64,000 nucleotides of DNA from an uncultured Clostridia bacterium (GCA_944388585.1 CALXJI010000003.1:161644-225643); one strand, 5' to 3'. Numbered from the stretch's first letter, positions 33,844 to 44,965 are shown. A program made the numbers and translations. The notes: generated by a model not told the origin, from the letters alone.

Positions 33844-35217
33844 CTATTTCCCTAAACAAAATTTTTCAAATATTTTTGAAATTATATCTTCTGTAACATC
33901 TGCACCTATTATCTCTCCAAGCGTTTTTGTAGCTTTTTTTACGTAAATAGAAACAATATCTATTGGTTGTCCTAGTGATATTTCTTTTTTGGCATCATAT
34001 AAATAATCTACTGATTTTTTTAATAGATTTTTATGTCTTTCATTCGTAATTATTAATTCATGTACATAATCTAAATCGTTTGAATTAAATAATTTAATAA
34101 TTTCATTTTTTAAATTTTCTATACCTTCATTTTCTTGCACAGATATAAATACAGGATCATTTAGTTTGTTTTGCTTTATTTCTTTCAAAATGGCATTTAA
34201 AACGTCTTTTTGTGCCACATCAATCTTATTTATAGCTAATATATATTTAAGTCCTTTATTTTGGATTTTGGAAAGAATTTCAAAATCTTCTTTACTTATC
34301 CCATCTTGACCATTTATTATATATATTACTAAATCCATTTCTTCTAATATTTTTAAACTTTTTTCAACACCGATCTTTTCAATAATATCGTCTGTATCAC
34401 GAATACCTGCTGTATCCGATATATTTAATACAATATCTCCTAAATTAATTGTTTCCTCAACAATATCTCTTGTAGTACCTGGTATATCTGTAACAATGGC
34501 TTTATCATAATTAGCTAAATTATTAAGAAGCGAAGATTTTCCAACATTAGGCTTACCAAGTATGGCTACATTAACGCCATTTTTTATATATTTTCCATGT
34601 TCATATGTTTTTAATATATTATTTATTTCATTTATTTTTTTATCTAATAAATTAACAATAGAATCTGGTTCTACTTCATCATAATCATACTCAGGATAAT
34701 CTACACTTACTTCAATTTTTGCCATTAATTCAACAAGTTCTTCTCTTAATTCCATTATTTTTTTAGATAAATTTCCTTCTAAATTTTTTGCAGCAATTCT
34801 TGTTTCTGTTTGAGTTTTTGCATTTATTAGATTAATAACTGCCTCAGCTTGAGACAAATCCATTTTTCCATTTAAAAAAGCTCTTTTTGAAAATTCTCCA
34901 GGCTCAGCAAGTCTTGCACCATTTTCTAGAACAATTTCTAAGATTTGCCTAGTAATTTGAGTTCCGCCGTGACAATTAATTTCACAAACATCTTCTCCTG
35001 TATATGAATGTGGTGCTTTAAAATAAGATAATAATACATTATCTATAAATTCATTATTCTTTAATATTTTTCCAAACACAATAGTATTAGGTTCTATTTC
35101 ATGATTTGTTTTAAATATCTTATTAATAATACTTAAACTATCCTTTCCACTAATACGTATTATACTTATACCACTATTAGATAAAGCTGTACCTATTGCA
35201 GCAATAGTTGTAGACAT
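33844..35217 (-). CDS. mnmE: tRNA modification GTPase MnmE (TrmE)
   Basis: 457 residues from the ATG at 35215-35217, eight bases after AAAGGAG (the in-frame GTG three codons earlier overlaps that site). N-terminal folate-binding domain with YTGEDVCEINCHGG, central G domain with GKPNVGKSSLLN (G1), DIPGTTRD (G2), DTAGIRDT (G3) and NKID (G4), and the C-terminal FCLGK where the Cys activates the tRNA-modifying C1 unit. Partner of MnmG. Membrane-associated dimer by family knowledge. Confidence 0.97.
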   Translation of the reverse strand: MSTTIAAIGTALSNSGISIIRISGKDSLSIINKIFKTNHEIEPNTIVFGKILKNNEFIDNVLLSYFKAPHSYTGEDVCEINCHGGTQITRQILEIVLENGARLAEPGEFSKRAFLNGKMDLSQAEAVINLINAKTQTETRIAAKNLEGNLSKKIMELREELVELMAKIEVSVDYPEYDYDEVEPDSIVNLLDKKINEINNILKTYEHGKYIKNGVNVAILGKPNVGKSSLLNNLANYDKAIVTDIPGTTRDIVEETINLGDIVLNISDTAGIRDTDDIIEKIGVEKSLKILEEMDLVIYIINGQDGISKEDFEILSKIQNKGLKYILAINKIDVAQKDVLNAILKEIKQNKLNDPVFISVQENEGIENLKNEIIKLFNSNDLDYVHELIITNERHKNLLKKSVDYLYDAKKEISLGQPIDIVSIYVKKATKTLGEIIGADVTEDIISKIFEKFCLGK

Positions 35218-35239
35218 AATTTTCACTCCTTTACTTAAA

Positions 35240-35281
35240 AGAACTCAGTAAAATAGCGTAAAGGCTATATCACTGAGTTCT
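35240..35281 (-). terminator. Hairpin upstream of mnmE
   Basis: Outer stem AGAACTCAGT (35240-35249) with ACTGAGTTCT (35272-35281), inner stem ATAGC/GCTAT; on the minus strand followed by TTTTAAG. It separates the 51-aa gene from mnmE and may be a partial terminator. Confidence 0.6.
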
Positions 35282-35320
35282 ATTTAACTTTCACCTAAAT
35301 AGAATGGTGATTATATAATT

Positions 35321-35476
35321 TTAATCTATACCTAATTCATCTCTTTCTAGAGATTCACCTTTTCCAGAATCATCTTCTACTTCTTTTTTTAATCTTTTTG
35401 TACTCCACCCTTCAATAGGATCATTTTTAGATTTTATCTCATCTATGAAATCATCTCTCAATTTATCCTTTTCCAT
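35321..35476 (-). CDS. Small acidic 51-aa protein between jag and mnmE
   Basis: Found by eye: ATG at 35474-35476 with TAGGAGG nearby, 51 residues, stop at 35321. The product starts MEKDKLRDDFIDEIKSKNDP and continues with a charged, probably disordered tail including GKGESLERDELGID. Strong ribosome site and clean reading frame in a compact operon argue it is real. Not recognised; function unknown. Confidence 0.5.
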   Translation of the reverse strand: MEKDKLRDDFIDEIKSKNDPIEGWSTKRLKKEVEDDSGKGESLERDELGID

Positions 35477-35493
35477 ATATACCTCCTAAAAAA

Positions 35494-36156
35494 TTATCTA
35501 TACTGATATTTTCTTTTTATAACAACTCTTCTTTTTGGTTCTTCTCCTATTGATTCAGTTTCTACGTCTGTTCTATCAGCTAATTCTCTATGAATTATTA
35601 ATCTTTCATATGCTGACATTGGTTCAAGTCTTATTGGTCTTCTAAACTTAACACAATTTGCCGCCATTTTATTAGCTAATTTTCTTAATTTTTCTTCTTT
35701 CTTTTTTTTATAATCATTAATTTCAACAAATACTTTTGCATATTCTTCGTCTTCTCTTTGAAGCATTGAATTTAAAAGTGATTGAAAAGCTTCAATTGTT
35801 TTACCTTTATACCCTATCAGATGTTTCATTTCATCGCCTTTAATTACAAGATTTATTTGATTTTCATTTCTTTTAATCTCATAATTTACTTGTTCTTTAG
35901 TAATTGCAAAAATATTTTTTAGAATTTCATCTAATTTACCAATTGTTTTTTGAGCTTGTTCATCACTAATTTTCTTATCTACAGTAAGTCTTACCTTAGC
36001 AAGTTTTGCAGATAGAATACCTAAAACTCCACCATTTGAAGGTTCTTCAAGAACTTCAATTTTTACATCATCTCTTGAAACTTTTAATTCTTCTAATCCT
36101 TTTCTTATTGCTTCTTCTATTGTTTTTCCAACTTGTTCTGTAACTTTTTTAATCAT
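35494..36156 (-). CDS. jag: RNA-binding protein Jag/KhpB (EloR)
   Basis: 220 residues from the ATG at 36154-36156, which overlaps the last eight bases of yidC (translational coupling). N-terminal Jag domain (VTEQVGKTIEEAIRKGLEEL), KH-II domain with VIKGDEMKHLIGYKGKTIEA and C-terminal R3H domain (RPIRLEPMSAYERLIIHREL). By family knowledge it pairs with KhpA and binds mRNAs that affect cell elongation. Confidence 0.93.
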   Translation of the reverse strand: MIKKVTEQVGKTIEEAIRKGLEELKVSRDDVKIEVLEEPSNGGVLGILSAKLAKVRLTVDKKISDEQAQKTIGKLDEILKNIFAITKEQVNYEIKRNENQINLVIKGDEMKHLIGYKGKTIEAFQSLLNSMLQREDEEYAKVFVEINDYKKKKEEKLRKLANKMAANCVKFRRPIRLEPMSAYERLIIHRELADRTDVETESIGEEPKRRVVIKRKYQYR

Positions 36157-37027
36157 TATTATTATCACCCTTTCCTAGGAATAATACTTTATCTTTTTTC
36201 TTTTTACCTTTTACTTCTATTACGCCACTTTCTTTTTCCATTATTTTATCCATGATTAATTGTTGAATAATACCTAAAATACTTCCAAATAGCCAATATA
36301 CACCAAGTGCAATAGGCCAAGCAAAAGCTATATATGTTGAAAGTAAAGGCATTACTAAATTCATAGATTTTTGCATTTCAGCTTGATCTTCAGTCATTTG
36401 CATCTTTCTTTGAGATACTTTGTTACTAATTATTGCAAACACAAGTGTAAGCAAAGGAATAATTAAAGTTAATTTACTTACTCTATTATTTTCATCCTGT
36501 GAAAATGCATCTTTTGGAGTATCTCCTAAATTTAATCCCAATCCAATATTCATATCTAGTAAATTATATTTTTTAGCTATAGCAATTTCATATTCTTTCA
36601 TCTCAGCTTCAGTAACTTCTTCTTTTCCTAAATATTCCTGTGTATAAGACTCAATTACAGCTGGATCAGTTTGCACTATATACGTTAGAGGTTGCTTTAC
36701 AACCCAAAACATAGCAAGAATTATTGGTATTTGAATTAATGGTATTAAACATCCACCCAAAGGACTAATTTTATTTTCAGTATAAAGTTTAGTTAATTCC
36801 TCATTTAGTTTTTGAGGATTATCTTTATATTTTTCTCTTAACTTTTTATCCTCTGGTGCTATTTTTTGAATAGATGCTGTAGATTTTAGCTGTTTTAGCA
36901 TTAATGGGAAAAGTAATAGTTTAGTTAGTAAGGTAAATATTAATAAAGCAACAAAGTAATTATGTCCAAAAACATTGAATATTACTCTGATTATGCTTCC
37001 TAATAATCCACTAATAAAATCAATCAT
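36149..37027 (-). CDS. yidC: Membrane protein insertase YidC/Oxa1
   Basis: 292 residues, the short Gram-positive type with five membrane segments. Core pattern: YFVALLIFTLLTKLLLFPLM with the groove Arg/Lys region, LREKYKDNPQKLNEELTKLY, GCLIPLIQIPIILAMFWVV and a C-terminal region FAWPIALGVYWLFGSILGII followed by a basic tail. No lipobox Cys is visible at the N-terminus, so it is unlike SpoIIIJ lipoproteins. Inserts membrane proteins with or without SecYEG. Confidence 0.93.
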   Translation of the reverse strand: MIDFISGLLGSIIRVIFNVFGHNYFVALLIFTLLTKLLLFPLMLKQLKSTASIQKIAPEDKKLREKYKDNPQKLNEELTKLYTENKISPLGGCLIPLIQIPIILAMFWVVKQPLTYIVQTDPAVIESYTQEYLGKEEVTEAEMKEYEIAIAKKYNLLDMNIGLGLNLGDTPKDAFSQDENNRVSKLTLIIPLLTLVFAIISNKVSQRKMQMTEDQAEMQKSMNLVMPLLSTYIAFAWPIALGVYWLFGSILGIIQQLIMDKIMEKESGVIEVKGKKKKDKVLFLGKGDNNND

Positions 37028-37042
37028 TAATATCCCCCATTT

Positions 37043-37282
37043 TTACTTTAATAAATCCACTCCACCTTTTGAAAATGGATTACATTTTAATATTCTTATT
37101 ATACCTAATAAACTACCTTTAATTATACCATATTTGTCAACTGCCTGCCTAGTATACTCAGAACATGTCGGATAATATTTACAGTGCTTTCCAAGGCGAG
37201 GAGATATACATAATTGGTAACCTCTGATTAAAGATACTAATATTTTTCTTGGTAATTTAAAAATTTTCTTTATCCTATTCAT
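37043..37282 (-). CDS. yidD: Membrane protein insertion efficiency factor YidD
   Basis: 79 residues from the ATG at 37280-37282, which overlaps the end of rnpA by eight bases; a longer TTG start has no support. Family signature: [20 protein letters not shown] then [15 protein letters not shown] and [13 protein letters not shown]. An amphipathic N-terminal helix binds the membrane. Typical place between rnpA and yidC. Confidence 0.93.
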   Translation of the reverse strand: MNRIKKIFKLPRKILVSLIRGYQLCISPRLGKHCKYYPTCSEYTRQAVDKYGIIKGSLLGIIRILKCNPFSKGGVDLLK

Positions 37283-37631
37283 ACAAATCAAGATCCTCAA
37301 AGCATTTTTTTATATCTTCTTTTATATCAAAAAAACTTACATTATCTGCTAATGTTTCTTTTTTATAGATAATAACAATATTATATCCTCTTTTTAATCT
37401 AGTTTCTTCCTGAGTATATACTTCTCTTGCAAGCCTTTTAAGTCTATTTCTTTTTACACTATTACCATTTTTTTTAGAAACACATACAGCAAAAAAATTA
37501 TTAGAAATTTCTTCATCAAAGTATTTTGTTTTACATATATGTACAACAACAAAATCCCCTTTAGAATATATTCCTTTTTTAAAAATGTATTTAAATACCT
37601 TATTTTTCTTAATTTTAAGAGTATATTTCAT
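37275..37631 (-). CDS. rnpA: Ribonuclease P protein component
   Basis: 118 residues. Very basic, with the RnpA motif [13 protein letters not shown] (about 56-68, the RNR box) and [20 protein letters not shown] leading into it. Binds RnpB RNA and aids 5' processing of tRNAs. rpmH lies 63 bases upstream in the same direction. Confidence 0.95.
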   Translation of the reverse strand: MKYTLKIKKNKVFKYIFKKGIYSKGDFVVVHICKTKYFDEEISNNFFAVCVSKKNGNSVKRNRLKRLAREVYTQEETRLKRGYNIVIIYKKETLADNVSFFDIKEDIKKCFEDLDLYE

Positions 37632-37694
37632 TACTATCCCTTCCTACATAAGTTAAAAGTGGATATGAAAAACATACCCACTTTTCAGTAGAAT

Positions 37695-37829
37695 CTAAGC
37701 ACAAAGTACTTTTCTTCCTTTTTGTCTTCTTAACTTTAAAATGTTTCTTCCTGAAGAAGTAGACATTCTTTTTCTAAATCCGTGTACTTTTTTGTTTTGT
37801 CTTGTTTTTGGTTGATATGTTCTTTTCAC
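37695..37829 (-). CDS. rpmH: 50S ribosomal protein L34
   Basis: Read by hand: 44 residues, GTG start at 37827-37829 with GGAGG nine bases upstream, stop TAG at 37695. Sequence begins (M)[20 protein letters not shown] and ends [11 protein letters not shown], the universal L34 pattern. First gene of the leftward oriC operon. The C-terminal CA after KVL is slightly unusual (typically SA). Confidence 0.97.
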   Translation of the reverse strand: MKRTYQPKTRQNKKVHGFRKRMSTSSGRNILKLRRQKGRKVLCA

Positions 37830-37938
37830 GCTAATACACCTCCTAAAATGTATAAATATATATTATTTTCAATCCAAAAAAAATAAATGCTAAATTAAAT
37901 AATCATATTTAGTCATTTAACCTATAATAAGTGCAAAC

Positions 37939-37967
37939 ATTATATAACATTTCATTATTTTTGTCAA
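37939..37967 (-). promoter_or_regulatory. Consensus promoter of the rpmH-rnpA-yidDC operon
   Basis: Minus strand TTGACA (37962-37967), 17-base spacer, TATAAT (37939-37944), about 100 bases before the L34 start. Confidence 0.85.
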
Positions 37968-38017
37968 CCCCACAATTTTTTAATTTTTGACGTGAAAAGT
38001 TAAAAAATAAAAAAAAG

Positions 38018-38899
38018 TTATCCACAGTTTTTATGTAAATTTGTAATTTACATATTATTAAATACTAATTTTTTTTTTTATAAAAGTTATCCACAGTTTA
38101 ATATTTTTATTAAAAATAATGCAAAAAAATATCAAAAAAACTACATAAATTTGATAGTTATCCACAGTTTTTATGTAAAGCTAATTGCTAGTATTTTAAT
38201 TTCATATTTATTTTTTAAAACTCTTAAAAATCAAAAATTTTTTTTTAAATTGAAAAGCTTGAAATTCAGCAATATCAATGTTTTTAACAATACATAAAAA
38301 ATAAACTTAATATAAAAATTTAAAAAGTTATCCACAGTTTTTATGTAAAATTTAAAATTAAATTTCACAAAATTATCATATTTTTTTTACTAACTGTGGA
38401 TAACCTGTGGATAACTTTAAAAAAAATCATGTTTTTCAAAAAAGTAGTTGTATTTTACAAATATATGTGATTTATTTATTTTAATATATTTTAATATAAT
38501 TTTAGTAGACATATTTACAAAAATAAAAATTTCTGTGAAAAGTAATGTTATTTGTTAGCTTAGACTAACTGTGGATAACTTATCTTTTTTTATCAGATTA
38601 TTTGTAAAGAACAAATTTTTAAATATGCTATTTTACTGAATTTTTTTAAGTCTAGAAGTCAATTATTTCACAAATATTTCAAAAAGATTGCTAAATGATT
38701 AAATTTGCAAAAATATAAAAGTTATCCACAGGTAACTGTGGATAACCTGTGGATAACTCTGTGATAGAATTGTGAAAATTTTTATTTTATAGACCCCCCT
38801 GTGGATAATGTGGATAAGTGCCAAAGTTATCCACAGTTTTATCCACAGGCAAAATTAAGTAATACCAAGGGTTTGACATAGTTATCCACATTATCCACA
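38018..38899. other. oriC DnaA-box cluster
   Basis: Sixteen perfect 9-mer DnaA boxes. As TTATCCACA: starting at 38018, 38087, 38158, 38328, 38722, 38827, 38839, 38882, 38891. As TGTGGATAA: starting at 38395, 38406, 38570, 38737, 38748, 38800, 38809. The density rises towards dnaA, with head-to-tail pairs at 38800/38809 and 38882/38891. The region is non-coding on both strands and lies between rpmH and dnaA, the classical position of a Bacillota replication origin. One-mismatch boxes are also seen near 39070-39090. Confidence 0.95.
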
Positions 38900-38955
38900 C
38901 CCCCTACTACTACTACTATATATAATAATAATAAAAATAAATACTATTATCTAAT
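38882..38955. other. Basal unwinding element with DnaA-trios, and AT-rich DUE
   Basis: Two abutting DnaA boxes (38882-38899) run into a C cluster (38899-38904), then CTACTACTACTACTA (38904-38918) and a pure AT stretch TATATAATAATAATAAA. The complement of CTA repeats is TAG repeats, i.e. 3'-GAT-5' trios. This is the box / GC-cluster / trio order described for the Bacillus subtilis unwinding element, where DnaA loads on a single strand. Confidence 0.8.
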
Positions 38956-38957
38956 AA

Positions 38958-38973
38958 CGCGCGCGCACGCGCG
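38958..38973. repeat. 16-nt alternating C/G tract
   Basis: CGCGCGCGCACGCGCG, alternating pyrimidine-purine, in an otherwise almost pure AT region directly after the unwinding element. Such tracts can adopt Z-DNA or form a self-pairing hairpin. Its function is unknown. Confidence 0.7.
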
Positions 38974-39138
38974 AAGAAAAATTGGTTTACATTTTTCGGA
39001 AATAAAAATAATAAATTGTAAAATAAAAAATTTTAAAATTTTTTTTAAAATATAAAAAAATTAATAAAAAATATCCACATTATCAACAAAGTAAATTGTG
39101 GAAACTGTGAATAACTAATTTTTAAAATTATTTTTTTG

Positions 39139-39167
39139 TTGATTTTTTAGAGTTAATTTATTATAAT
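39139..39167 (+). promoter_or_regulatory. Promoter of dnaA
   Basis: TTGATT (39139-39144), 17-base spacer, TATAAT (39162-39167), about 45 bases before the ATG. The promoter abuts the last degenerate DnaA boxes, so DnaA autoregulation is plausible. Confidence 0.75.
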
Positions 39168-39213
39168 AATTAAAGGAAATACGGTTTTATTTTTTTTATA
39201 TAAAGGAGGGAAC

Positions 39214-40617
39214 ATGGAAGATAATTTTATAAATATTTGGGAAAAAGCACTTGAAGCTTTAAAAGAAGAAACTTCACAAATAGCATATAAAACATATATT
39301 GAAGTTATGGTTCCTAGATTAATAGATAAAAATACAATATGTTTTTTATCTCCATCCAGTTATCATATAGAAATATGCAAAAAAAGATATTTAGATCTAA
39401 TACAAAATACATTAAAAATATTAACTAGTATAGACTATAAAATTATATTTGAAGCAAAAGATGCAATTCCTGAAAATGAAAGTGATGATAATTTAGATGT
39501 TGAAATTGTTAAAGGTCAATATGGAAGTATTAAAGTAGGAGATAATAATATAATTAATAATATTAATTTAGATCCTAAAACTATTAAAGAAAATGCAGGT
39601 CTTAATCCTAGATACACTTTTGATAATTTTATTGTTGGTAGTAGTAATAGATTTGCAAGAGCTACAGCTTATTCTGTATATGAAAATTTAGGTATGACTA
39701 ATCCGTTATATATTTATGGCGGTGTAGGTCTTGGAAAAACACATCTTATGCAAGCTTTAGGTAATGCTACAATCGACAAGGATCCTTCTAAAAAGGTTAT
39801 TTATTGCACAGGTGAGTTATTTGTTAATGAATTAATAAAAGCCATGTTAAATCCAAATATGAACGATACATTCAAACAAAAATATCGAAATGTAGATTTA
39901 TTACTTATAGATGATGTACAAATTATTGCAGGAAAAGACAAATGTCAGGAAGAATTTTTCCATACATTTAATTCATTATTTGAAAGTGGAAAACAAATAG
40001 TACTTACTTCTGAAAAACCTCCTAAAGAAATTAATGGTTTAGAGGATAGATTAAAAACAAGATTTTCTATGGGAGTAAGTGTAGATATACAAACACCAGA
40101 TTATGAAACAAGACTTGCAATATTAAAAAAGAAGGCTGAAGAAGAAAGATATGTAATTGACGAAGATATTTTAGTTAAAATTGCAACAAGAGTAAAATCT
40201 AATGTACGTGAATTAGAGGGGGTATTTAATAAATTAGTTGCATATACAAAATTTACAAATAATCCTCTAACTGATGCAGTAGTTGATAATACTATAGAAT
40301 CTATTTTAGTAAAAAATACACAAATTATGACTAGTAAACTAATTATGCAAGTTGTTGCTAAATTTTTTAATATAAAAGTAACAGATTTAACAAGTGATAA
40401 ACGCTCTACTACAATAGCATTTCCAAGACAAATTGCAATGTATTTATGCAGAGAAGTAGCAGATATGTCTTTTCCTGCAATTGGTAAAGATTTTGGTGGA
40501 AGAGATCATTCAACAGTTTTACATGCTTATTCAAAGGTAAAATATGATTATGATAATAATCCAGATACAAAAGATTTAATTGATGATATTAAAAAAACAT
40601 TAGAAAGAGAAAGCTAA
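39214..40617 (+). CDS. dnaA: Chromosomal replication initiator DnaA
   Basis: 467 residues, RBS AAAGGAGGG. Domain I (about 1-85, WEKALEALKEETSQIAYKTY), a short linker domain II, AAA+ domain III with Walker A GGVGLGKTHLMQ (about 169-180), Walker B LLLIDDVQ, sensor motifs TSEKPPKEINGLEDRLKTRF (ending with the Arg finger), and domain IV with the DnaA signature REVADMSFPAIGKDFGGRDH followed by STVLHAYSKV that reads DnaA boxes. The first gene of the rightward replication set. Confidence 0.98.
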   Translation: MEDNFINIWEKALEALKEETSQIAYKTYIEVMVPRLIDKNTICFLSPSSYHIEICKKRYLDLIQNTLKILTSIDYKIIFEAKDAIPENESDDNLDVEIVKGQYGSIKVGDNNIINNINLDPKTIKENAGLNPRYTFDNFIVGSSNRFARATAYSVYENLGMTNPLYIYGGVGLGKTHLMQALGNATIDKDPSKKVIYCTGELFVNELIKAMLNPNMNDTFKQKYRNVDLLLIDDVQIIAGKDKCQEEFFHTFNSLFESGKQIVLTSEKPPKEINGLEDRLKTRFSMGVSVDIQTPDYETRLAILKKKAEEERYVIDEDILVKIATRVKSNVRELEGVFNKLVAYTKFTNNPLTDAVVDNTIESILVKNTQIMTSKLIMQVVAKFFNIKVTDLTSDKRSTTIAFPRQIAMYLCREVADMSFPAIGKDFGGRDHSTVLHAYSKVKYDYDNNPDTKDLIDDIKKTLERES

Positions 40618-40644
40618 ATAGCAAAAAAAGTTTCATTTTATCTA

Positions 40645-40673
40645 TTGATTTTTTAAATTTAGTTTATTATAAT
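40645..40673 (+). promoter_or_regulatory. Promoter of dnaN
   Basis: TTGATT (40645-40650), 17-base spacer, TATAAT (40668-40673). The whole 29-base element is nearly identical to the dnaA promoter. Confidence 0.75.
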
Positions 40674-40733
40674 TAAATAATAAAATTTAATCTCATAGTG
40701 GATAGTTAAAATATAATAGAAAAGGAGAAAATT

Positions 40734-41852
40734 ATGAATATTAAATGTGATTTAAAAGAATTAATAAATGCTTTAAATATTGTATCAAAAACATCTAGCT
40801 CTAAAACAACTATGCCAATATTAGAAGGAGTTTTATTTGAAGCATATCAAAATAAATTAAAACTTATAACAAATGATTTGGAAATAGGCTCAGAGCATAC
40901 TTTTGATTGTGATGTTATAAGAGAAGGAAAAACTGTTGTAGACTTAAGAATGTTAAATGAAATTGTAAGAAAAATTGAAGATGAAACAGTCGAAATTTCA
41001 GTAGATGATAATTTATTTGTTATAAAATCAATAAATGGTATATTTAAACTTGCAGTTATGAATCCTAATGAATATCCAAAACTTCCTGTTTTTGATATTG
41101 AAAATAGTATAGAAATAGAGCAAAATATTTTTAAAGATATGATTAGAAGAACATTATTTTCTGTTAGTACTGATGAAAATAGACCTGTATATAATGGAGC
41201 ATTAGTAAAAGTAGAAGATAATATATTAACAATAGTAACAATAGATGGATTCAGATTGTCTTTAAAAAAACACCTTTGTGAAAAAGAAATTAATAATTTT
41301 AAAGCAATTATTCCTGGAAGAGTATTATCTGAATTATTAAAAATATTAAGTGATGCTGAAGGTGAAACTGTAAGAATAGGAATAAACAGAAATCAAGCTT
41401 TATTTGAGATGGGAAATAGTATAATAATAAGCAGACTTATAGAAGGAGAATTTTTAAATTATCAAAGTATTATACCAGAACATTATGAGACAAAAGTACG
41501 TGTAAAAACTAAAAAATTATTAGATGCTTTTGAAAGAGTAGCTCTTTTTGCAAAAGAAAATAAAGAAAAAGATAAAAAATCTCCTGTGAAAATGAGATTA
41601 AGTATAGATGGAATTACATTAAGTTGTGTTAGTGAAAATGGTGATGCAAAAGAAGTAATTACTGCTTTAGTTGAAGGAAAAGAGCTTGAAATAGGTTTTA
41701 ATCCAAGATATGTAATTGATGCTTTAAAAGTAATTGAAGATTCAGAAATATGTATAGAATTTACAACAAGTATATCACCAGTTTTATTTAAACCAATTGT
41801 TTCTAATGAATTTACATATGTTGTTTTACCAATAAAAATAAAGCAAGATTAA
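40734..41852 (+). CDS. dnaN: DNA polymerase III subunit beta (sliding clamp)
   Basis: 372 residues in three similar domains, starting MNIKCDLKELINALNIVSK. Visible clamp marks: SKTTMPILEGVLFEA in domain 1, RRTLFSVSTDENRPVYNGAL in domain 2 and the C-terminal SPVLFKP...YVVLPIKIKQD, which forms part of the peptide-binding pocket. Own promoter plus read-through from dnaA. Length is normal for the family. Confidence 0.97.
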   Translation: MNIKCDLKELINALNIVSKTSSSKTTMPILEGVLFEAYQNKLKLITNDLEIGSEHTFDCDVIREGKTVVDLRMLNEIVRKIEDETVEISVDDNLFVIKSINGIFKLAVMNPNEYPKLPVFDIENSIEIEQNIFKDMIRRTLFSVSTDENRPVYNGALVKVEDNILTIVTIDGFRLSLKKHLCEKEINNFKAIIPGRVLSELLKILSDAEGETVRIGINRNQALFEMGNSIIISRLIEGEFLNYQSIIPEHYETKVRVKTKKLLDAFERVALFAKENKEKDKKSPVKMRLSIDGITLSCVSENGDAKEVITALVEGKELEIGFNPRYVIDALKVIEDSEICIEFTTSISPVLFKPIVSNEFTYVVLPIKIKQD

Positions 41853-41866
41853 AATATTTAATAAGG

Positions 41867-41901
41867 AAGCATGAGTATGTATTATTCATGCTTTGTTTTT
41901 T
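41867..41901 (+). terminator. Terminator or attenuator between dnaN and recF
   Basis: Stem AAGCATGA (41867-41874) with TCATGCTT (41886-41893), then TGTTTTTTTG. It ends 13 bases before the recF start, so it may limit recF expression relative to dnaN. Confidence 0.65.
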
Positions 41902-41914
41902 TGAGGGGATATAA

Positions 41915-42988
41915 ATGTATTTACAAAAATTAAGATTAGAAAATTTTAGAAATTATATAAATCAAGAAATAGAATTAATAAATGGAATAAATTTATTTTT
42001 AGGAGATAATGCTCAAGGTAAAACTAATATAATAGAAGCAATATATGTTTGCGCTTTTGGTAAATCATATAGGACTCAAAAAGATAATGAATTAATTAAT
42101 TTTAATAAAGAATATTGTAAAATAGATTTACAATATATTAAAAATAATATTAAATTAATAACAAATTTTTATATAGATAAGTTAAATAGAAAACAAATTA
42201 AAAATAATGATGTAAAAATAAAAAAAATTGCAGAATATGTTGGAGAAATTCCTATAGTTATTTTTTCTCCAGAGAGTTTAGACGTAGTAAAAGGTTCTCC
42301 TAGTAAAAGAAGAAATTTTATAGATATGATTTGCTGTCAATTATCTAAGTCATATATTATATATCATCAGGAGTATATGAAATGTTTAAAATTAAAAAAT
42401 AGCATGTTGAAAAAAGATAGAGTAGACGATGAATATATAAGAGTTCTACATGAAAAAATGAGTAATAATATAGTCAAAATTGTAGAGTTTAGAGCTAATA
42501 TAATTGAAAAACTAAATAATTATGCAAAAACTATTCAGAAAGAATTAACTGAGTCTAAAGAAGAAATTAATTTAATATATAATACAGATTTTTTAAATAT
42601 GAATGTTGAACAAGTAAATAAATATTTAAATGATCATTTGTATATAGATAAGCTCAGAATGTCATCAATTAAAGGAATCCAACGAGATGATATAGAAATA
42701 TATATTAATGGACAAGAAGTGGCTAAATTTGGCTCACAGGGGCAAAAAAGAACAGCGTTATTAACATTAAAACTTGCAAATTTTGAATTATTAAAAAATG
42801 AAAAAGAAGAAATACCAATATTATTACTTGACGATATAATGTCAGAATTAGATAGTAAAAGAATTAATTTTTTATTAAAATATATAGAAAATTATCAAAG
42901 TATAATAACGACAACAGAAGATACTTTTGTTAAAAATATTGAAAATATAAAAATTTTAAAAGTTTCAAATGGGGTACTTGAAAATTAA
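41915..42988 (+). CDS. recF: DNA replication and repair protein RecF
   Basis: 357 residues, SMC-like ATPase. N-terminal LRLENFRNYINQEIELINGI, Walker A LGDNAQGKTNIIEAIY (about 29-44), the QLS-type signature region FGSQGQKRTALLTLKLAN (about 270) and Walker B ILLLDDIMSELD. Loads RecA at gaps with RecO/RecR. RBS GAGGGGAT. The S4-domain gene yaaA usually found between dnaN and recF is absent. Confidence 0.96.
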   Translation: MYLQKLRLENFRNYINQEIELINGINLFLGDNAQGKTNIIEAIYVCAFGKSYRTQKDNELINFNKEYCKIDLQYIKNNIKLITNFYIDKLNRKQIKNNDVKIKKIAEYVGEIPIVIFSPESLDVVKGSPSKRRNFIDMICCQLSKSYIIYHQEYMKCLKLKNSMLKKDRVDDEYIRVLHEKMSNNIVKIVEFRANIIEKLNNYAKTIQKELTESKEEINLIYNTDFLNMNVEQVNKYLNDHLYIDKLRMSSIKGIQRDDIEIYINGQEVAKFGSQGQKRTALLTLKLANFELLKNEKEEIPILLLDDIMSELDSKRINFLLKYIENYQSIITTTEDTFVKNIENIKILKVSNGVLEN

Positions 42989-43021
42989 TATTAAAATATG
43001 ATATAAATAAAAAGTACATAA

Positions 43022-44965
<1,944 letters not shown>

